Source: Echinometra lucunter (Eukaryota; Echinodermata; Echinoidea; Camarodonta; Echinometridae). From it: a stretch of DNA of 64,000 nucleotides. The stretch spans positions 5,504,006 to 5,568,005 of the forward strand of contig CM057153.1 in assembly GCA_029962745.1 (NCBI GenBank). The letters are read 5' to 3'. Within the stretch, counting starts at the first letter, position 1, and the number at the start of each line of letters is the position of its first letter. Of this stretch, positions 1 to 11,175 are shown in pieces. The position numbers were made by a program, and so were the translations under genes. The notes beneath the pieces are model-generated. The model was not told the origin of the DNA. It did no database searches and was given only the letters and a program-made list of their open reading frames with translations.

Positions 1-99
1 TATGTAATGCATGTACATGTAACGTGTCTTGTAAGTTGACCGTTTTTGTTGCATTTTATGCTATTGGGCTTATATGATGATCATATAGCAATTGACTCC

Positions 100-270
100 G
101 TACGCAGATTTTTTGGGGGTGGGGGGGGGGGGGCGAGACGTGTAAAAATTTTCAAAAAGGCCCAAATTCTAGGGAGCAAAGCCACTGAGCTGGTCATGAG
201 GGCTTTTTTGCATTTTTCAAAAATTCTGGGGTCCCCCCCCCCCCCCCCCCCCCCGCTGCGTACGGCCATG
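100..270 (+). mobile_element. Non-autonomous TIR element, GTACGCAG family, copy A
   Basis: A 171-bp non-coding element begins with GTACGCAG and ends with CTGCGTACGGCCATG, the inverted form of the same end. Inside are a G-run, a core with AGCTGGTCATGAGGGC, and a C-run. The core and ends match the copies at 15021, 18866 and 62150. The 6-bp repeat GACTCC lies on both sides (94-99 and 271-276), consistent with a target-site duplication. The left TIR lacks the outer GGCC seen in the other copies, so the left tip is probably eroded. Confidence 0.6.
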
Positions 271-279
271 GACTCCATG

Positions 280-1414
280 TAATGTACGTACTGAGTAGGG
301 AAAAAATATTTCTGTACAGGGGCTTTTTCCTACTGTTCAATTCATTCCGAATTACATTTTGTATTGAACCTAATGACAATTTTATGGAGGCTCTTGCAAC
401 TTACAAGGGCTATTTTTTTTTTTACATTTGGGGGCAATTCATCTGTAGCCCTCCAGTAATTTTTCCCCTACTAATTCCCTACTAAGTAATTAATTGGAGG
501 TTCATAGTGTATTCCCTAATTTATTATTTGTTACTTGCCAATGTGTTTGCCAGTTTCTACATCACCATTTTCACATTATTGCTGTTACTGATAATGTGAA
601 CCTCGAATTTTTCTTGGAGGAAAGAATAAACATTGAATGTTACTTAAATGAAATAATCTGTAGCCTGTTAAATTTTATTTGGATGGCATAGTTTCGCAAA
701 TTCTCTTTACATATTATATCTTTTGTCCTTTGGTTGTTTGTATGTCTGTTTGACTGTTTGTTGTTTTTTGTGAAGTGCGCTGAAATATATGAAGTTGATT
801 GAGTAAATGTTTAAGCATTTGTGTAATGAAGAATGACATCGTGTGTGTGAGTTTATATGTAGTGTTGGGAGGACTGACCACGTGAATGATATTACATGTG
901 CATGTACTGTGATTGTGTGAAAGTGACTTATAAGTCTCCCCCCCCCCCCCCCCCAGGGAAAAAAAAATCAGAGTTTAATCGACTTTTTAAATTCAGATTT
1001 TCAAAATCACGGGGTATGAATGAATTTGGACAAATTATGGTTAGGATGTTCATTGAAATACATGTACAAATCACATCCCTCCGGCTCAGTTTTTAAAAAT
1101 GGAAAAAAAATAAAATAAAACAATACTTCATTCCACGTATCTTTTTTTATTTTATGAGAAGCTCCCTCCCAAAATATTAAGAAAATCAAATTAGATAAGG
1201 AAATGTGTCTTGAAAGAGAACCCAAACTTAAAGAAAACTGACAACAAAATTATAAAGAAACTAACTGTTAAAAAGAATGGAGAATAACGTATTATCTTGA
1301 AAGAGTTAATTAGAAGCTTTCTTTATTCATCTTGGCCAAAAATAATTACTTATACTGCCGTTGTGCAAGTAGATAATGCACACGATCAATTGGCTTATGA
1401 ATAGGTAGGCCAAC
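280..1414. other. AT-rich non-coding stretch
   Basis: I see no gene here. All reading frames are short and show no protein family motif. The only notable features are a C-run near 938-954 and short A/T runs. It may be intergenic or intronic. Confidence 0.5.
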
Positions 1415-1514
1415 CTCAGAATGCATGGCCTCTTTGGAGAAAATTTCAGAACAGAAATTGACAGTGTCATATACGGTCGAGTGGGCTTGCCGAAGAGAAC
1501 GAGGACTAAGCAAG

Positions 1515-1665
1515 ATGGCGGCGTGTGCACTCAAGCGAATCGCCCAGCGGGTCCGACGGCGATACCGCGATGCGTGCTTTGTGAATGGGTATGCGCCTTC
1601 TACGTCTTCTATTTCTGTGGATGTGGTGTGTTGTGAATGTAGTGGATGTGATGTGTCGTGTCCGA
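1515..1665 (+). CDS. Candidate first coding exon, unknown gene
   Basis: This is a local GC- and CpG-rich island in otherwise AT-rich sequence. An ATG in the context CAAGATGGCGGC opens a frame beginning MAACALKRIAQRVRRRYRD, basic and without acidic residues for the first 17 positions, which would suit an organelle-targeting leader. The frame becomes Cys/Val-rich and stops at a TGA at 1672-1674; a consensus donor GTGAGT sits at 1666, and a weaker GTATG donor near 1589. I recognise no domain and cannot find a second exon. AAGATGGCGGC also matches the YY1-type initiator motif. It may be an isolated first exon, a decayed one, or chance. Confidence 0.25.
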
Positions 1666-2266
1666 GTGAGTGATTAAAATGATGTTTCTGCATTGTTTGA
1701 ATGAATTCATCATTCTGTGAATGTTTTCAAAGTATGTTTCAACCATTCTGTTGAACATTATTCATATCATAATGTCGGAGAAATTCTACAAATTAACGAT
1801 TACTTTTTGCAATTAGAAAGGAAAAAATCCCATAATATAATAGAACATTCTCCCTTGTACATGCTACGTCAAAGTGCTATGTATCGGTTGTGGGGCATAC
1901 CATTTTAATTTCAGGGGTGTTATAATTCACGACCGGAGGAGGGATAGACGGAATACTTTGTTTTCTTGAATTTAAAATTGTTCTTTTTTGGTGAATAGTT
2001 GAATCACCTTACTGCTAATTTGTTTTTCTTTTCTTTTCTATTGAGTAGCTAATTGATAATTACATGTGCTTATAAGCTCAAGTTAACACTTCCATAATCG
2101 GCATTTCAGTAGTCAATTGTTTGTATGTAGTAGGTAGGTGAGGTGAAGTAGGTGACGCACTGGCGTATTGGAGGGGGGGGGGTGGGCTTGGGGGGCGTTA
2201 GCCACACCCCCTTCCCAGCAGACCTGCTCTGCCAGTTCGCTGTCCTATATAATGCCCCGCCCCTAG

Positions 2267-2300
2267 GTGGCGGCAGTCAGCTAGGTGGCGGCAGTCAGCT
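2267..2300 (+). repeat. Direct repeat of AGGTGGCGGCAGTCAGCT
   Basis: Two head-to-tail copies of an 18-bp unit. The same unit recurs at about 3253-3290 and 3483-3515, and degenerate forms (GGCAGTCAGC) appear near 3970 and 4290. It marks a repeat cluster spanning 2.2-4.3 kb. Confidence 0.7.
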
Positions 2301-2301
2301 A

Positions 2302-3251
2302 CCCTGATAGCAGAGACTGGTAAGAATAACATCATATTTACGTCTTTTTAAAGTCGTGTCATACGTCTTATTTACGTATTATATATACGTCTTTAAGACG
2401 ATACTTTGCACCAGCACACGACGTAAAATAAGACGTCATATTTTTACGTCAATTTTACATCATATTGGTCGGGAAAAAGCGTCTTTATGACGTCTTTACG
2501 ATCCAAAAGTAGCTTACAGACTGGTAAAAATCACATCATAAAGACGTCAAAGCTTCAAAGCTGGTTCATAAAATATTTTAGAATGTATTCAACATTGTTT
2601 TTTTGTTTTTGTTTTTTAATGTTCTAGCCTATAGATCGTCCTATACTAAATCCTATATCCTAACATCCTACATCCTATACCTAACTACTGATGCTTTGTA
2701 TCGACATTACTATATATATATGGACTGTAGTGTAGTACTTGAAAAAAACAGTTCAAATTACAATTTCTTGATACATTCTGAAATACCCTGCCCATGACAT
2801 TAACTGAATGGTGTTCAACATGGAAGTACATTGTTCATTAAATCAGCAGTGCAATCACTGAATAAAATGTTAAAATTCAAATGTTAATTATCTTCCTTTT
2901 TTCACGAAGTTTAGTCATTTCTGGTCATTCATGAATATTCATGAATCACGATCAACTATCACGACGTAAAACTTGCGTAAACACGTCATATTATGGTCTT
3001 GAAAAAGCTGTTATAAAGTGGGAAATAATTGACGTAAAAATACGTCTTATTCTGGTCTTTAAAAAAGACGTTAAAAAGTGGTAAATATTTGACGTAAAAT
3101 ATATGTCATCTTATGTTCAAACAAAATTTGAGAAAATTTTGGTTATATAAAGACGTCATAAGTTGTCTTAAAATAGTCGTGTATACGACATATGACGTGT
3201 GGACCAGTTTATGACCAGTTCTTGACGTCTTAAAGACGTCCGCCTGTAGGG
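2302..3251. mobile_element. ACGTC-rich foldback element with TA flanks
   Basis: About 950 bp bounded by CCCTGATAGCAGAGACTGGT on the left and the inverted form of CCCTACAGGCGGACGTC on the right, each next to a TA dinucleotide (2300-2301 and 3252-3253). The interior is packed with ACGTC/GACGT motifs on both strands, including AAGACGTCAT, ATGACGTCTT and TTGACGTCTT. There is no ORF. The TIRs match only partly. It resembles a Tc1/mariner-type MITE or a foldback element, but the class is inferred from the TA flanks alone. Confidence 0.45.
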
Positions 3252-3644
3252 TAGGTGGCGGCAGTCAGCTAGGTGGCGGCAGTCAGCTTAGGCTGGCGCA
3301 GGATGCGTTGCGCACCTCATTCTGCCCAATTTTTAGCCATTTTCATTTCCCTCTGTAGTTTTTTTCTCCTACTTCTTTCCCTATTTTTCACTACAGCCCC
3401 AGCTATAGTGTATACGACATATGACGTGTGGACCAGTTTATGACCAGTTCTTGACGTCTTAAAGACGTCCGCCTGTAGGGTAGGTGGCGGCAGTCAGCTA
3501 GGTGGCGGCAGTCGATCAGCATAGGCTGGCGCAGGATGCGTTGCGCACCTCACTCTGCCCAATTTTTAGCCATTTTCATTTCCCTCTGTAGTTTTTTTTT
3601 CTCCTACTTCTTTCCCTATTTTTCACTACAGCCCCCAGCTATAG
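3180..3644 (+). repeat. Tandem duplication of a ~230-bp unit
   Basis: Unit 1 (3180-3408) and unit 2 (3409-3644) are nearly identical head-to-tail copies, differing by a few small indels. Each begins TGTATACGACATATGACG, contains the doubled AGGTGGCGGCAGTCAG motif, the phrase GCGTTGCGCACCTCA, and a pyrimidine-rich end finishing CCCCAGCTATAG. A diverged third partial unit is at about 4290-4460. No coding potential. Confidence 0.8.
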
Positions 3645-3986
3645 AGATTTGTTCTTGTATTTCCTCGAAATCCACTCACTATTGCATGATCCTGAATGAA
3701 TCTCCTGTACTAAAGAGCCTATAGACGTCTAGGACAAAAGTATCAATACGGAGCCTCACTAACGATCCATTTAACGGGTTAAACAGAATAGTTGGTCAAC
3801 ATCATTTGTTCACAGTTAAGGTGAGCTGCATTATCTAGTGAAACTACTTAAACTCTACCACAATAGACTGCCGCCAACAGCTAGCTTTTTTTTCTTTCTT
3901 TTCCCTTTCTCTCCTCTTTCTCTTTCCCTTCTTTTCCTTCTCCCTCTCTCTCCCTCGGCAATCAGCTAGCTGTCGGCAGTCAGCTA

Positions 3987-4194
3987 CACTCTAAAACAAA
4001 TCAGTTAAAAATGACTAGATGAAAGGGTCAGCTGGGTGCAACTGAGAAACTAGTCATTTTTGTTTTACTATATTTTAGTCATTTGTGACTATTTTCTAGT
4101 CGTATTTTGACTAGAATATTGTAACTTTTATGACTATCAGTTGCACCCAGCTGACTAGTCATCTAGTCGTTTTAACTGATTTGTTATTAGAGTG
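3987..4194. mobile_element. MITE with TA target duplication
   Basis: A 208-bp near-palindrome flanked by TA on each side. The left arm starts CACTCTAAAACAAATCAG; the right arm is its inverted form, ending CTGATTTGTTATTAGAGTG. The arms extend over 50 bp, including AGCTGGGTGCAACTGA and its complement. Short CTAGTCA motifs fill the centre. Tc1/mariner-type MITE is the likely class. A related left end, CACTCTAAAAACAAAT, occurs at about 4939. Confidence 0.75.
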
Positions 4195-4938
4195 TAGCCC
4201 CAGCTATAGAGATTTATTCTTATTACTTCCGAATCCACTCAATATTGCATGGCCATGAATGAAGGACCTCTATAAAGCCTTTAGCAGTCAGCAAGCTTGT
4301 AGGCAGTCAGCGAAGCTGACGCAGGTTGCGTTGCGCACCTCACTCTGCCCAAATTTTTTTCTCATACTACTTCACTTTTTTCCCATTTATATTTCCCTAT
4401 TATACTGCTTCTTTCCCTATTTTTCACTACAGCCCCACCTACAGAGATTTATTATTACCTCCGAATCCACTCACTATATTGCATGGCCATGAATGAAGGA
4501 CCTCTATTATAGAAGCTATAGATATCTAGGACAAAAGTATGAATATGGAGCTCTTGTAACGAACCATTGTTAACCCGAGGTGAATAGAAGTGCCTGGTGC
4601 ATGACACCCACAGAAACTAAACTTATTCATTACCGAACAAAACATGAAGAAGGAGCCCCTCGACACCATAGGTGCAAATCTACATTTTCTTTCGGAATTT
4701 AGAAACTTTAGACATTATAATGCTCTGTATGGACCTAAAAATCTCAGAATGCCACCCCCCCCCCCCCCCCCACGAGACCAAGTGCTAGATACGCCACTGC
4801 ATTACGTGCCAATATTTGACTCGCATGATTTCAAATTTGGCCTCCCCCCAGGAAATCCTGGATCCGCGTCTGGGAGGGAGTGTCCCGCCCCATTTGACGC
4901 CCGTGCCTTCACTTTCCCCATCTTTGCTGTCTATGCCC

Positions 4939-5400
4939 AACACTCTAAAAACAAATCTAATCATATATGACTGACTAGTACTGCCCTAGTAAAAACTGAT
5001 AAAATACTAGTGAAAATGACCAGAATTCTAGGTCCTTGACTAGAGGATCACACTGGCTCCAACATTAATTTTGACACGGTTCTAGTGAAAAGGACCCGAA
5101 TTCTAATAGAATTTTTGTTCATTTTGACTAGAGTTCGAGTCATTTTCTAGAATTCTGTCAATTTTTACCAGAACAGTGTAAGTGCCAGTGGGATCAGGCG
5201 TTCTAGTTAAACAATTCATTAGAATTCTGACCAATTTCACTACTAGTAATTTGCGTCAATTTTGACTAGAATAGTATTGATTCTCGTGAGTTCTTATGCT
5301 TACTTCACAAGAATCCTGGTCACTTTCACTAGAATATTGTGTAAATTTTGATTAGAATACTGCTGTTCTCTGTGGGATTCAGCAATTTAGTCAGTGTAAC
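4939..5400. repeat. Degenerate CTAGAATT-rich repeat
   Basis: The block starts with the same terminus as the 3987-4194 MITE and is full of ACTAGAATTCT-like words on both strands. I find no matching right terminus, so this is probably a larger, decayed relative. No ORF. Confidence 0.4.
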
Positions 5401-5934
5401 TCTATAACGGACAGAATCCACTCACTTCCCCTGCCCGTGACCCTGAAACCACTTTTATCCCTTTGCTGTTGTTAGTTTGATGAATTAAAGCGAATCGCAG
5501 ATTATCTTCTAGCTTCCGTTTTACGCTTGACCGGCGACAACCATTACAGAGTGGCTCTGTCAGGCCTATAATGGTAATTTACATTTTGCTTTCACTTTGG
5601 CCAATAATAGGTTTTGTGTGTGTGTGTCATGCTTAAGTATACGCAGTGCTGTCTATCGCTAAAAGCAAATGTCCTTGCAATAATTTTCCGAATACCAACT
5701 ATGAAAGTGGCTAATGGGCCAATCAGTACCACCCCGATAACAGCTTTCTGGCAAATCCAAAGCGAAGGTTCATTAAATCTCCAGGGCACATATTTACCGA
5801 CATTTTGATAAGAATTATATCCGAAATATTCTCTACAACTTTTGCTAACTCTAAGGGGCGTAAATCCCTTTTGTATCTTGAGGGACCGGGTTGAGGGATA
5901 CACTATTTTTTTTTTTATTAAAGAAAAGGACTAA

Positions 5935-5960
5935 ATGGCTACCTTTAATCCTAATGATAC
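5935..5960 (+). CDS. 5' coding fragment of the GPCR split by the LTR element
   Basis: An ATG at 5935, preceded by an in-frame TAA at 5932-5934, reads MATFNPND plus the first two bases of a Thr codon, and then the retrotransposon LTR begins at 5961. Resuming at 11180, just after the second ATAC, completes the Thr codon and continues KYSLDNPP into the GPCR frame with no shift. The resulting N-terminus carries an N-glycosylation sequon (Asn7-Asp-Thr), as expected for a short extracellular GPCR tail. This fragment therefore supplies the true start of the gene at 11180-12251. Confidence 0.85.
5957..5960 (+). repeat. Target-site duplication ATAC, left copy
   Basis: ATAC directly precedes the element end at 5961 and is repeated directly after the other end at 11176-11179. 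Four bases is within the usual range for Ty3/gypsy integrases. Confidence 0.85.
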
Positions 5961-6698
5961 TGAAGCGGGATGGTTGCAGATATGATTGAAGTGAAAAGAA
6001 ATGAGAACCAATTCCACTTACCGACTTTATGCGTGCATGTTTTACCCTTGCAGAGATCCTCCAAAATAAAAAGCTTCCAAATATTGCACAAATCCGGTTT
6101 CAAAAATACACAATAATCACCGCAGATATTATCACAAAAACTACTTGGCTAGCACAAGCGAGATTTTGGATTTCTCTGATAGAAATGGTAGAGAAATAAG
6201 TTGAACTGCTTTTCTGTTCGAATTCCCAAGTGAAATGCAGGAGATGAAATAGAATTGGTAAGAATTTGTTACAGTTGAAATGAAGAACAAATTCAGAAGT
6301 GTAGAGATGACAATCTCAAATTACGTGTTGACTCGAAGAGAAAACTTTGAGAAGTGTGTCGAAGGATAATAAAGATGATACTTTTCTTGAAATGGTGAAG
6401 TAGGGTGAACAAAGAGAGGTGTTGAAAATGACAATGGAAGAGTGAATGACCTGTGATTCTGTGTGGTCGCTTAGCCAAGAATCACTAGAAAGTAAGCCTA
6501 TTCACAAATAAACTTCCATTAGCAGTGAAATGGTGGCAAGTTTAGGACAGCTTAAACTTTCGAAGAGAGATGCACAAAAGAAAGTAATTTCCTTTTTTAA
6601 TTAAAATGTACAAAAGGAAATATTTCTCTCTAATTACTTTTGGGATGCAGTAACTAGAAATGAGAAATGAAGAAGGATGAAATGAGGAAAATACTACA
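5961..6698 (-). repeat. 3' LTR (738 bp)
   Basis: The plus strand starts TGAAGCGGGATGG and ends AAATACTACA, so on the element's own strand it runs TGTAGT...GCTTCA. It has the same length as the other LTR and appears identical to it. The purine tract lies just outside its inner end. Confidence 0.93.
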
Positions 6699-6702
6699 TC
6701 AG

Positions 6703-6711
6703 CCCCCTCCT
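6703..6711 (-). other. Polypurine tract
   Basis: On the minus strand AGGAGGGGG lies four bases before the start of the 3' LTR (6698). This is the position and composition of a plus-strand priming site for reverse transcription. Confidence 0.7.
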
Positions 6712-6774
6712 AGAACGTTGAATGAAATGAAACGGTCGATAATAGAGAAAGTAGTCCGAATGAAAATCAGTTTC

Positions 6775-9700
6775 CTACGTGAAATGATAAACTTGAACAT
6801 ATCGTTTCGGAAAGTGTACCGTTCTGCCGGAACGAGTTTGTCTGACATCAGGCTGGGCAGGTGAAGAAGGAGGAGTGGTAGGAGAATGAGATGAAGGCTG
6901 AGAGGTTGGTTTAGTAGACTCCTGTGAAGGTTCAGGGTCCTTTGAGAGTGGTAGACTAGTTTTAGTCGTAGAAGGAATGGGCGAGTCTAGATATGCTGGT
7001 TTCAAGCGATCGAGACTGACATTGTCTTGCTTTCCATTGAGTTGAAGGGTGAAAAATTTGTCAGCTCGTTTGATGATCAGAAAAGGGCCATCGTAAGGTG
7101 GTTGAAGAGGTTTCTTTACCGCATCATGACGCACAAATACATGGGTGCACGATGTGAGCTCAGGGTGGACCTGTGGTTTGCGTTGTTGAGGGCGGGTGGG
7201 TTGGGGTCTGAGGTTCTGCATTTGTTTTCTCAGTCGATGAATGTAGTTGCTGGGGTCCAAATCACAATCATTCTGACTAGGTGCTACGAACTGACCTGGC
7301 AGTCTTATTGTTGTTCCATATACCAGTTCAGCTGCGCAACAGCCTAAATCAGATTTAACTGCAGTTCGGATTCCAAGTATGACGAGAGGGAGAGACTCAG
7401 TCCATCTAGGGGTAGAAGAAGTTTTGAGAGATGCTTTGAGCTGTCGATGAAAACGCTCAACCAGCCCATTCGATGCAGGGTGATAGGAAGTAGTTCGAAT
7501 TCTAGAGCTGCCAAGAAGATGAGTTAGAGCTTGAAAGAGAGAAGATTCAAATTGCCGTCCTCTGTCAGTGGTGATAGTTGAAGGAGCACCGAATCGAGAT
7601 ACCCATTGTGAAATGAAAGCTTGGGCAACAGTCTCGGCTGAGATGTCGGGGATAGGGATTGCCTCTGGCCATCGAGTGAAACGGTCAACACATGTGAGAA
7701 GATATGTATTGCCATTTGAAGGAGGGAGGGGTCCCACGAGATCTATGTGGACGTGGTCGAATCTTGCGTCTGGTGTTGAAAAAGTACCTAACGGTGTCTT
7801 GGTGTGACGATGTACTTTGCAACGTTGACATTTCAGGCAAGTTTTGGCCCAACCTCTGACGTCTTTGTTGATCCCGGGCCATACAAATCTGTCGGTGATG
7901 AGTTTTTGAGTGGCGTTGATGCCGGGGTGAGAGAGACTGTGAAGGGCATCAAACACAGTGCGACGAAATTTGGCTGGGATGTAAGGACGAGGATTTGAAG
8001 TAGAGGTGTCACAAAGAATAGTAGAGTCAGAAGTAGGGAGTGGTAGAGGGTGGAGTTTGAGTGAGGTTGAAGTGAGTTGCTTGAGTTCCTCGTCATCCTC
8101 CTGAGCAGCAGCGATGGCATTGAAGTCGATGGTAGAAGATGATGTTAGAGAATTGACTTCCATGCGAGAGAGTGTGTCTGCCACTACATTGTGTTTCCCG
8201 CTAACATGCCTAATATCAGTTGTGAATTGAGATATGTAGTCTAGATGCCTGACTTCACGTGGTGAGTACCTGTCGGGTCTAGAGTTGTAGGCATGAATAA
8301 GTGGTTTGTGGTCTGTGTAGACACAGAATTGTCGTCCTTCTAGTGCATGTCTGAAGTGACGAATAGTGAGATAGACAGAGAGAAGTTCACGCCCAAAAGT
8401 GCTGTATCTGGTCTCTGCTGGCTGCAGGCGTTTGGAGAAGAAGGCGATGGGTTGCCAGTCATCGTCAACTTGTTGCTGCAACACACCTCCGACGGCAACA
8501 TCCGATGCGTCAACCATAATGCAGAGAGGAGCGTCTGGTTTGAGATGTGACAAGAGAGTTGCGTCAGCTAATGCCGTCTTGATAATGTTGAATGCATGGA
8601 GAGCCGTGTTGTCGAGTTGGATTGCCTTATTCTTCTGTTTGCATGCCAGCAGATCGGTTAGTGGTTGAGTTGTAGCGGCGCAGTTTGGAATGAATCGCCG
8701 GTAGAAATTGATAAGTCCGAGAAACTCACGGAGTTTGCGAAGAGAATCAGGGACTGGGAAATCGTTGATGACTTTGACTTTCTCGGGAAGAGGGCGGATG
8801 CCGTTCTCATCAACGATGTGCCCGAGAAAAGTGAGGGAGGATGCACCAAATTCACACTTGGCTGGGTTGACGACGACGCCATATTTTGAAAGCCTAGTGA
8901 AGAGAAGTTGTAGGTGTTTAGCATGCTCCTCTGGCGTCTCGCTTGCAATGAGGAGGTCGTCGATGTAGGCGTACACAAAAGGAAGACCACGGGTTACCTC
9001 ATCGATGAATCTTTGAAAAGTTTGTGCGGCATTGCGTAGCCCAAATGGCATGCGCACAAACTCAAATAACCCAAAGGGTGTGGTGATGGCAGTTTTGTGT
9101 ACGTCGGATGGGTCGACGGGAATTTGGTGATAAGCTCGGACGAGATCGAGTTTTGAGAAAACTCGCTTGCCAGCTAGAGCAGAAGTGAAGTCTTGGAGAT
9201 GGGGAATGGGATATTTATCGGGCACTGTATTCCTATTTAGTGCACGATAGTCTCCACACGGTCTCCAGTCTCCGGGGGTTTTCTTGGGCACCATGTGAAG
9301 TGGGGATGCCCAGTTGCTGCTAGACGGTTGAATGATGCCTAGTTCCAGCATATGGTCGAATTCAGCCTTGGCGATGTTGTACCTGTCGGTTGCTAGGCGA
9401 CGAGGACGGGCTGAAACGGGAGGGCCTTTTGTCACGATGTGATGAGTGACGGAGTGCTTGATTCTGGTCTCCTTATACACAGGGCGTGTAATTTCGGGAA
9501 AGTTGTCAAGTAGGGATTTGTAGGCAGCTTGATTATCTGGTTTGAGAAACATAGGGCTGATAGAAGGAGAAGAAGAGAGGATACCTTTTACAGAAAGATT
9601 GGTGGTAGAGTCGATGAGTCGAAGATTGCGAACATCTACCAGAAAGCCAAAGTGGTGTAGGAAGTCTGCCCCGATGATAGGAGTTGGGATGTCGGCAATG

Positions 9701-10323
9701 ATGAAAATCCATCTGCAAGCTCGACGCAAGCCGACGTCGAGAGTCAGGCTTCGCTCTCCGTAAGTAGAAATACTTGAGCGATTAACTGCTTGCAGGTGGA
9801 ATTTCGATGAAGGATGAACTTTCTCAGATTTTGATGGAGGAAGCACGCTGACTTCAGCTCCCGTGTCTACTAGAAATTTGGTGCCAGTTTTCCTATCAGT
9901 GATGTAGAATAGACGACTGTTACTAGCCGAGGCAGTGTGATTTGTAGCTGCTATTTTTGATTTGCTAGTTTCCTGACTATTAGAATGATGCTTATTGAAT
10001 TTACAGGGAGGTACGCATTTGTTGGCTTTGGAATCAAAGCGCCAGTGGTAGTAGCAATAATCTCCAGCATGTTGATTTGAGCGGGAGTGGCTAGCTTGGC
10101 TTGAGTTATGTGATGAGTTGTCTCTACTACTTTTGCTCCTTGAAGTTTGACTCTGTTGAGATTGAGAAGTCAAAGTTTGAACTAGGATAGAGAGCTGTAA
10201 TATTTGAGCTCGTATTTCTTGAATAGGAGTTAACTGAGTAGAAGAAGGGTGACTTTGATTGTCAGTCGACATGTTGTAGAGATGAAAGATGAGTCGACAA
10301 TGGAAGTGATGAAAGGAAGACAA
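6775..10323 (-). CDS. pol: Ty3/gypsy Pol polyprotein (PR-RT-RNaseH-IN)
   Basis: An open frame of 1182 codons without a stop or frameshift. Seen in order: a Ser/Gln-rich N-terminus; a Cys/His knuckle (C90, H93, C103, C107); aspartic protease DTGA at 153-156; reverse transcriptase with YIDD at 453-456; RNase H with D605, E646 and D671; integrase with an HHCC zinc site (C829, C832), catalytic D861, D920 and E956 (D-x35-E), and a C-terminal GPF-type segment. A second ATG at codon 18 (10272) is an equally good start. No capsid domain precedes the knuckle, whereas relatives usually have several hundred Gag residues. Many plus-strand frames in this interval are shadows of this gene. Confidence 0.95.
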   Translation of the reverse strand: MSSFHHFHCRLIFHLYNMSTDNQSHPSSTQLTPIQEIRAQILQLSILVQTLTSQSQQSQTSRSKSSRDNSSHNSSQASHSRSNQHAGDYCYYHWRFDSKANKCVPPCKFNKHHSNSQETSKSKIAATNHTASASNSRLFYITDRKTGTKFLVDTGAEVSVLPPSKSEKVHPSSKFHLQAVNRSSISTYGERSLTLDVGLRRACRWIFIIADIPTPIIGADFLHHFGFLVDVRNLRLIDSTTNLSVKGILSSSPSISPMFLKPDNQAAYKSLLDNFPEITRPVYKETRIKHSVTHHIVTKGPPVSARPRRLATDRYNIAKAEFDHMLELGIIQPSSSNWASPLHMVPKKTPGDWRPCGDYRALNRNTVPDKYPIPHLQDFTSALAGKRVFSKLDLVRAYHQIPVDPSDVHKTAITTPFGLFEFVRMPFGLRNAAQTFQRFIDEVTRGLPFVYAYIDDLLIASETPEEHAKHLQLLFTRLSKYGVVVNPAKCEFGASSLTFLGHIVDENGIRPLPEKVKVINDFPVPDSLRKLREFLGLINFYRRFIPNCAATTQPLTDLLACKQKNKAIQLDNTALHAFNIIKTALADATLLSHLKPDAPLCIMVDASDVAVGGVLQQQVDDDWQPIAFFSKRLQPAETRYSTFGRELLSVYLTIRHFRHALEGRQFCVYTDHKPLIHAYNSRPDRYSPREVRHLDYISQFTTDIRHVSGKHNVVADTLSRMEVNSLTSSSTIDFNAIAAAQEDDEELKQLTSTSLKLHPLPLPTSDSTILCDTSTSNPRPYIPAKFRRTVFDALHSLSHPGINATQKLITDRFVWPGINKDVRGWAKTCLKCQRCKVHRHTKTPLGTFSTPDARFDHVHIDLVGPLPPSNGNTYLLTCVDRFTRWPEAIPIPDISAETVAQAFISQWVSRFGAPSTITTDRGRQFESSLFQALTHLLGSSRIRTTSYHPASNGLVERFHRQLKASLKTSSTPRWTESLPLVILGIRTAVKSDLGCCAAELVYGTTIRLPGQFVAPSQNDCDLDPSNYIHRLRKQMQNLRPQPTRPQQRKPQVHPELTSCTHVFVRHDAVKKPLQPPYDGPFLIIKRADKFFTLQLNGKQDNVSLDRLKPAYLDSPIPSTTKTSLPLSKDPEPSQESTKPTSQPSSHSPTTPPSSPAQPDVRQTRSGRTVHFPKRYVQVYHFT

Positions 10324-10379
10324 TAAATGAAAACTATTTTGAAGAAGGATGTGCTACTCAACACGCTGGTCGGGTTTAC

Positions 10380-10437
10380 ATCACGTCGGTGAGTTTTGAT
10401 CACGTCGGGTGGGTTTTGATCACGTCGGGGTCACCAG
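10380..10437 (-). repeat. Triplicated primer-site core
   Basis: The plus-strand word ATCACGTCGG occurs three times, at 10380, 10399 and 10419, separated by GTGAGTTTTG and GTGGGTTTTG. Only the last copy continues into GGGGTCACCA and abuts the LTR. The first two therefore look like partial copies of the primer binding site. Confidence 0.8.
10419..10436 (-). other. Primer binding site, tRNA-Trp type
   Basis: The plus strand reads ATCACGTCGGGGTCACCA, which is the 3' end of animal tRNA-Trp with its CCA tail; on the element strand this is the complementary primer site TGGTGACCCCGACGTGAT. One base separates it from the upstream LTR at 10438. The tRNA identity is from memory of the conserved metazoan tRNA-Trp 3' end. 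Confidence 0.82.
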
Positions 10438-11175
10438 TGAAGCGGGATGGTTGCAGATATGATTGAAGTGAAAAGAAATGAGAACCAATTCCACTTACCG
10501 ACTTTATGCGTGCATGTTTTACCCTTGCAGAGATCCTCCAAAATAAAAAGCTTCCAAATATTGCACAAATCCGGTTTCAAAAATACACAATAATCACCGC
10601 AGATATTATCACAAAAACTACTTGGCTAGCACAAGCGAGATTTTGGATTTCTCTGATAGAAATGGTAGAGAAATAAGTTGAACTGCTTTTCTGTTCGAAT
10701 TCCCAAGTGAAATGCAGGAGATGAAATAGAATTGGTAAGAATTTGTTACAGTTGAAATGAAGAACAAATTCAGAAGTGTAGAGATGACAATCTCAAATTA
10801 CGTGTTGACTCGAAGAGAAAACTTTGAGAAGTGTGTCGAAGGATAATAAAGATGATACTTTTCTTGAAATGGTGAAGTAGGGTGAACAAAGAGAGGTGTT
10901 GAAAATGACAATGGAAGAGTGAATGACCTGTGATTCTGTGTGGTCGCTTAGCCAAGAATCACTAGAAAGTAAGCCTATTCACAAATAAACTTCCATTAGC
11001 AGTGAAATGGTGGCAAGTTTAGGACAGCTTAAACTTTCGAAGAGAGATGCACAAAAGAAAGTAATTTCCTTTTTTAATTAAAATGTACAAAAGGAAATAT
11101 TTCTCTCTAATTACTTTTGGGATGCAGTAACTAGAAATGAGAAATGAAGAAGGATGAAATGAGGAAAATACTACA
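10438..11175 (-). repeat. 5' LTR (738 bp)
   Basis: The upstream LTR of the minus-strand element. It appears identical to the copy at 5961-6698. Its outer end at 11175 lies four bases (the ATAC duplication) before the resumed GPCR codons. Confidence 0.93.

Larger units (their letters stand above)
5961..11175 (-). mobile_element. Complete Ty3/gypsy LTR retrotransposon
   Basis: A 5215-bp element, transcribed from the minus strand, with 738-bp LTRs at both ends, TG...CA termini, a 4-bp ATAC target duplication, a tRNA-Trp-type primer site next to the upstream LTR, a purine tract next to the downstream LTR, and one long uninterrupted Pol ORF. Reading the two LTRs against each other I found no difference, so insertion is recent. 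The integrase lies after RNase H, which is the Ty3/gypsy order. The space between the primer site and the Pol ORF is too small for a capsid domain. It sits inside the GPCR coding sequence. Confidence 0.95.

Noticed and set aside
4644..4970. 108-codon frame with a Pro run
   Set aside because: The Pro run comes from a C homopolymer, and the rest lies in repeat-rich sequence with no domain.
7027..9763. Plus-strand frames inside the retrotransposon
   Set aside because: They lie antisense to the intact Pol ORF and show no domain; they are shadows.
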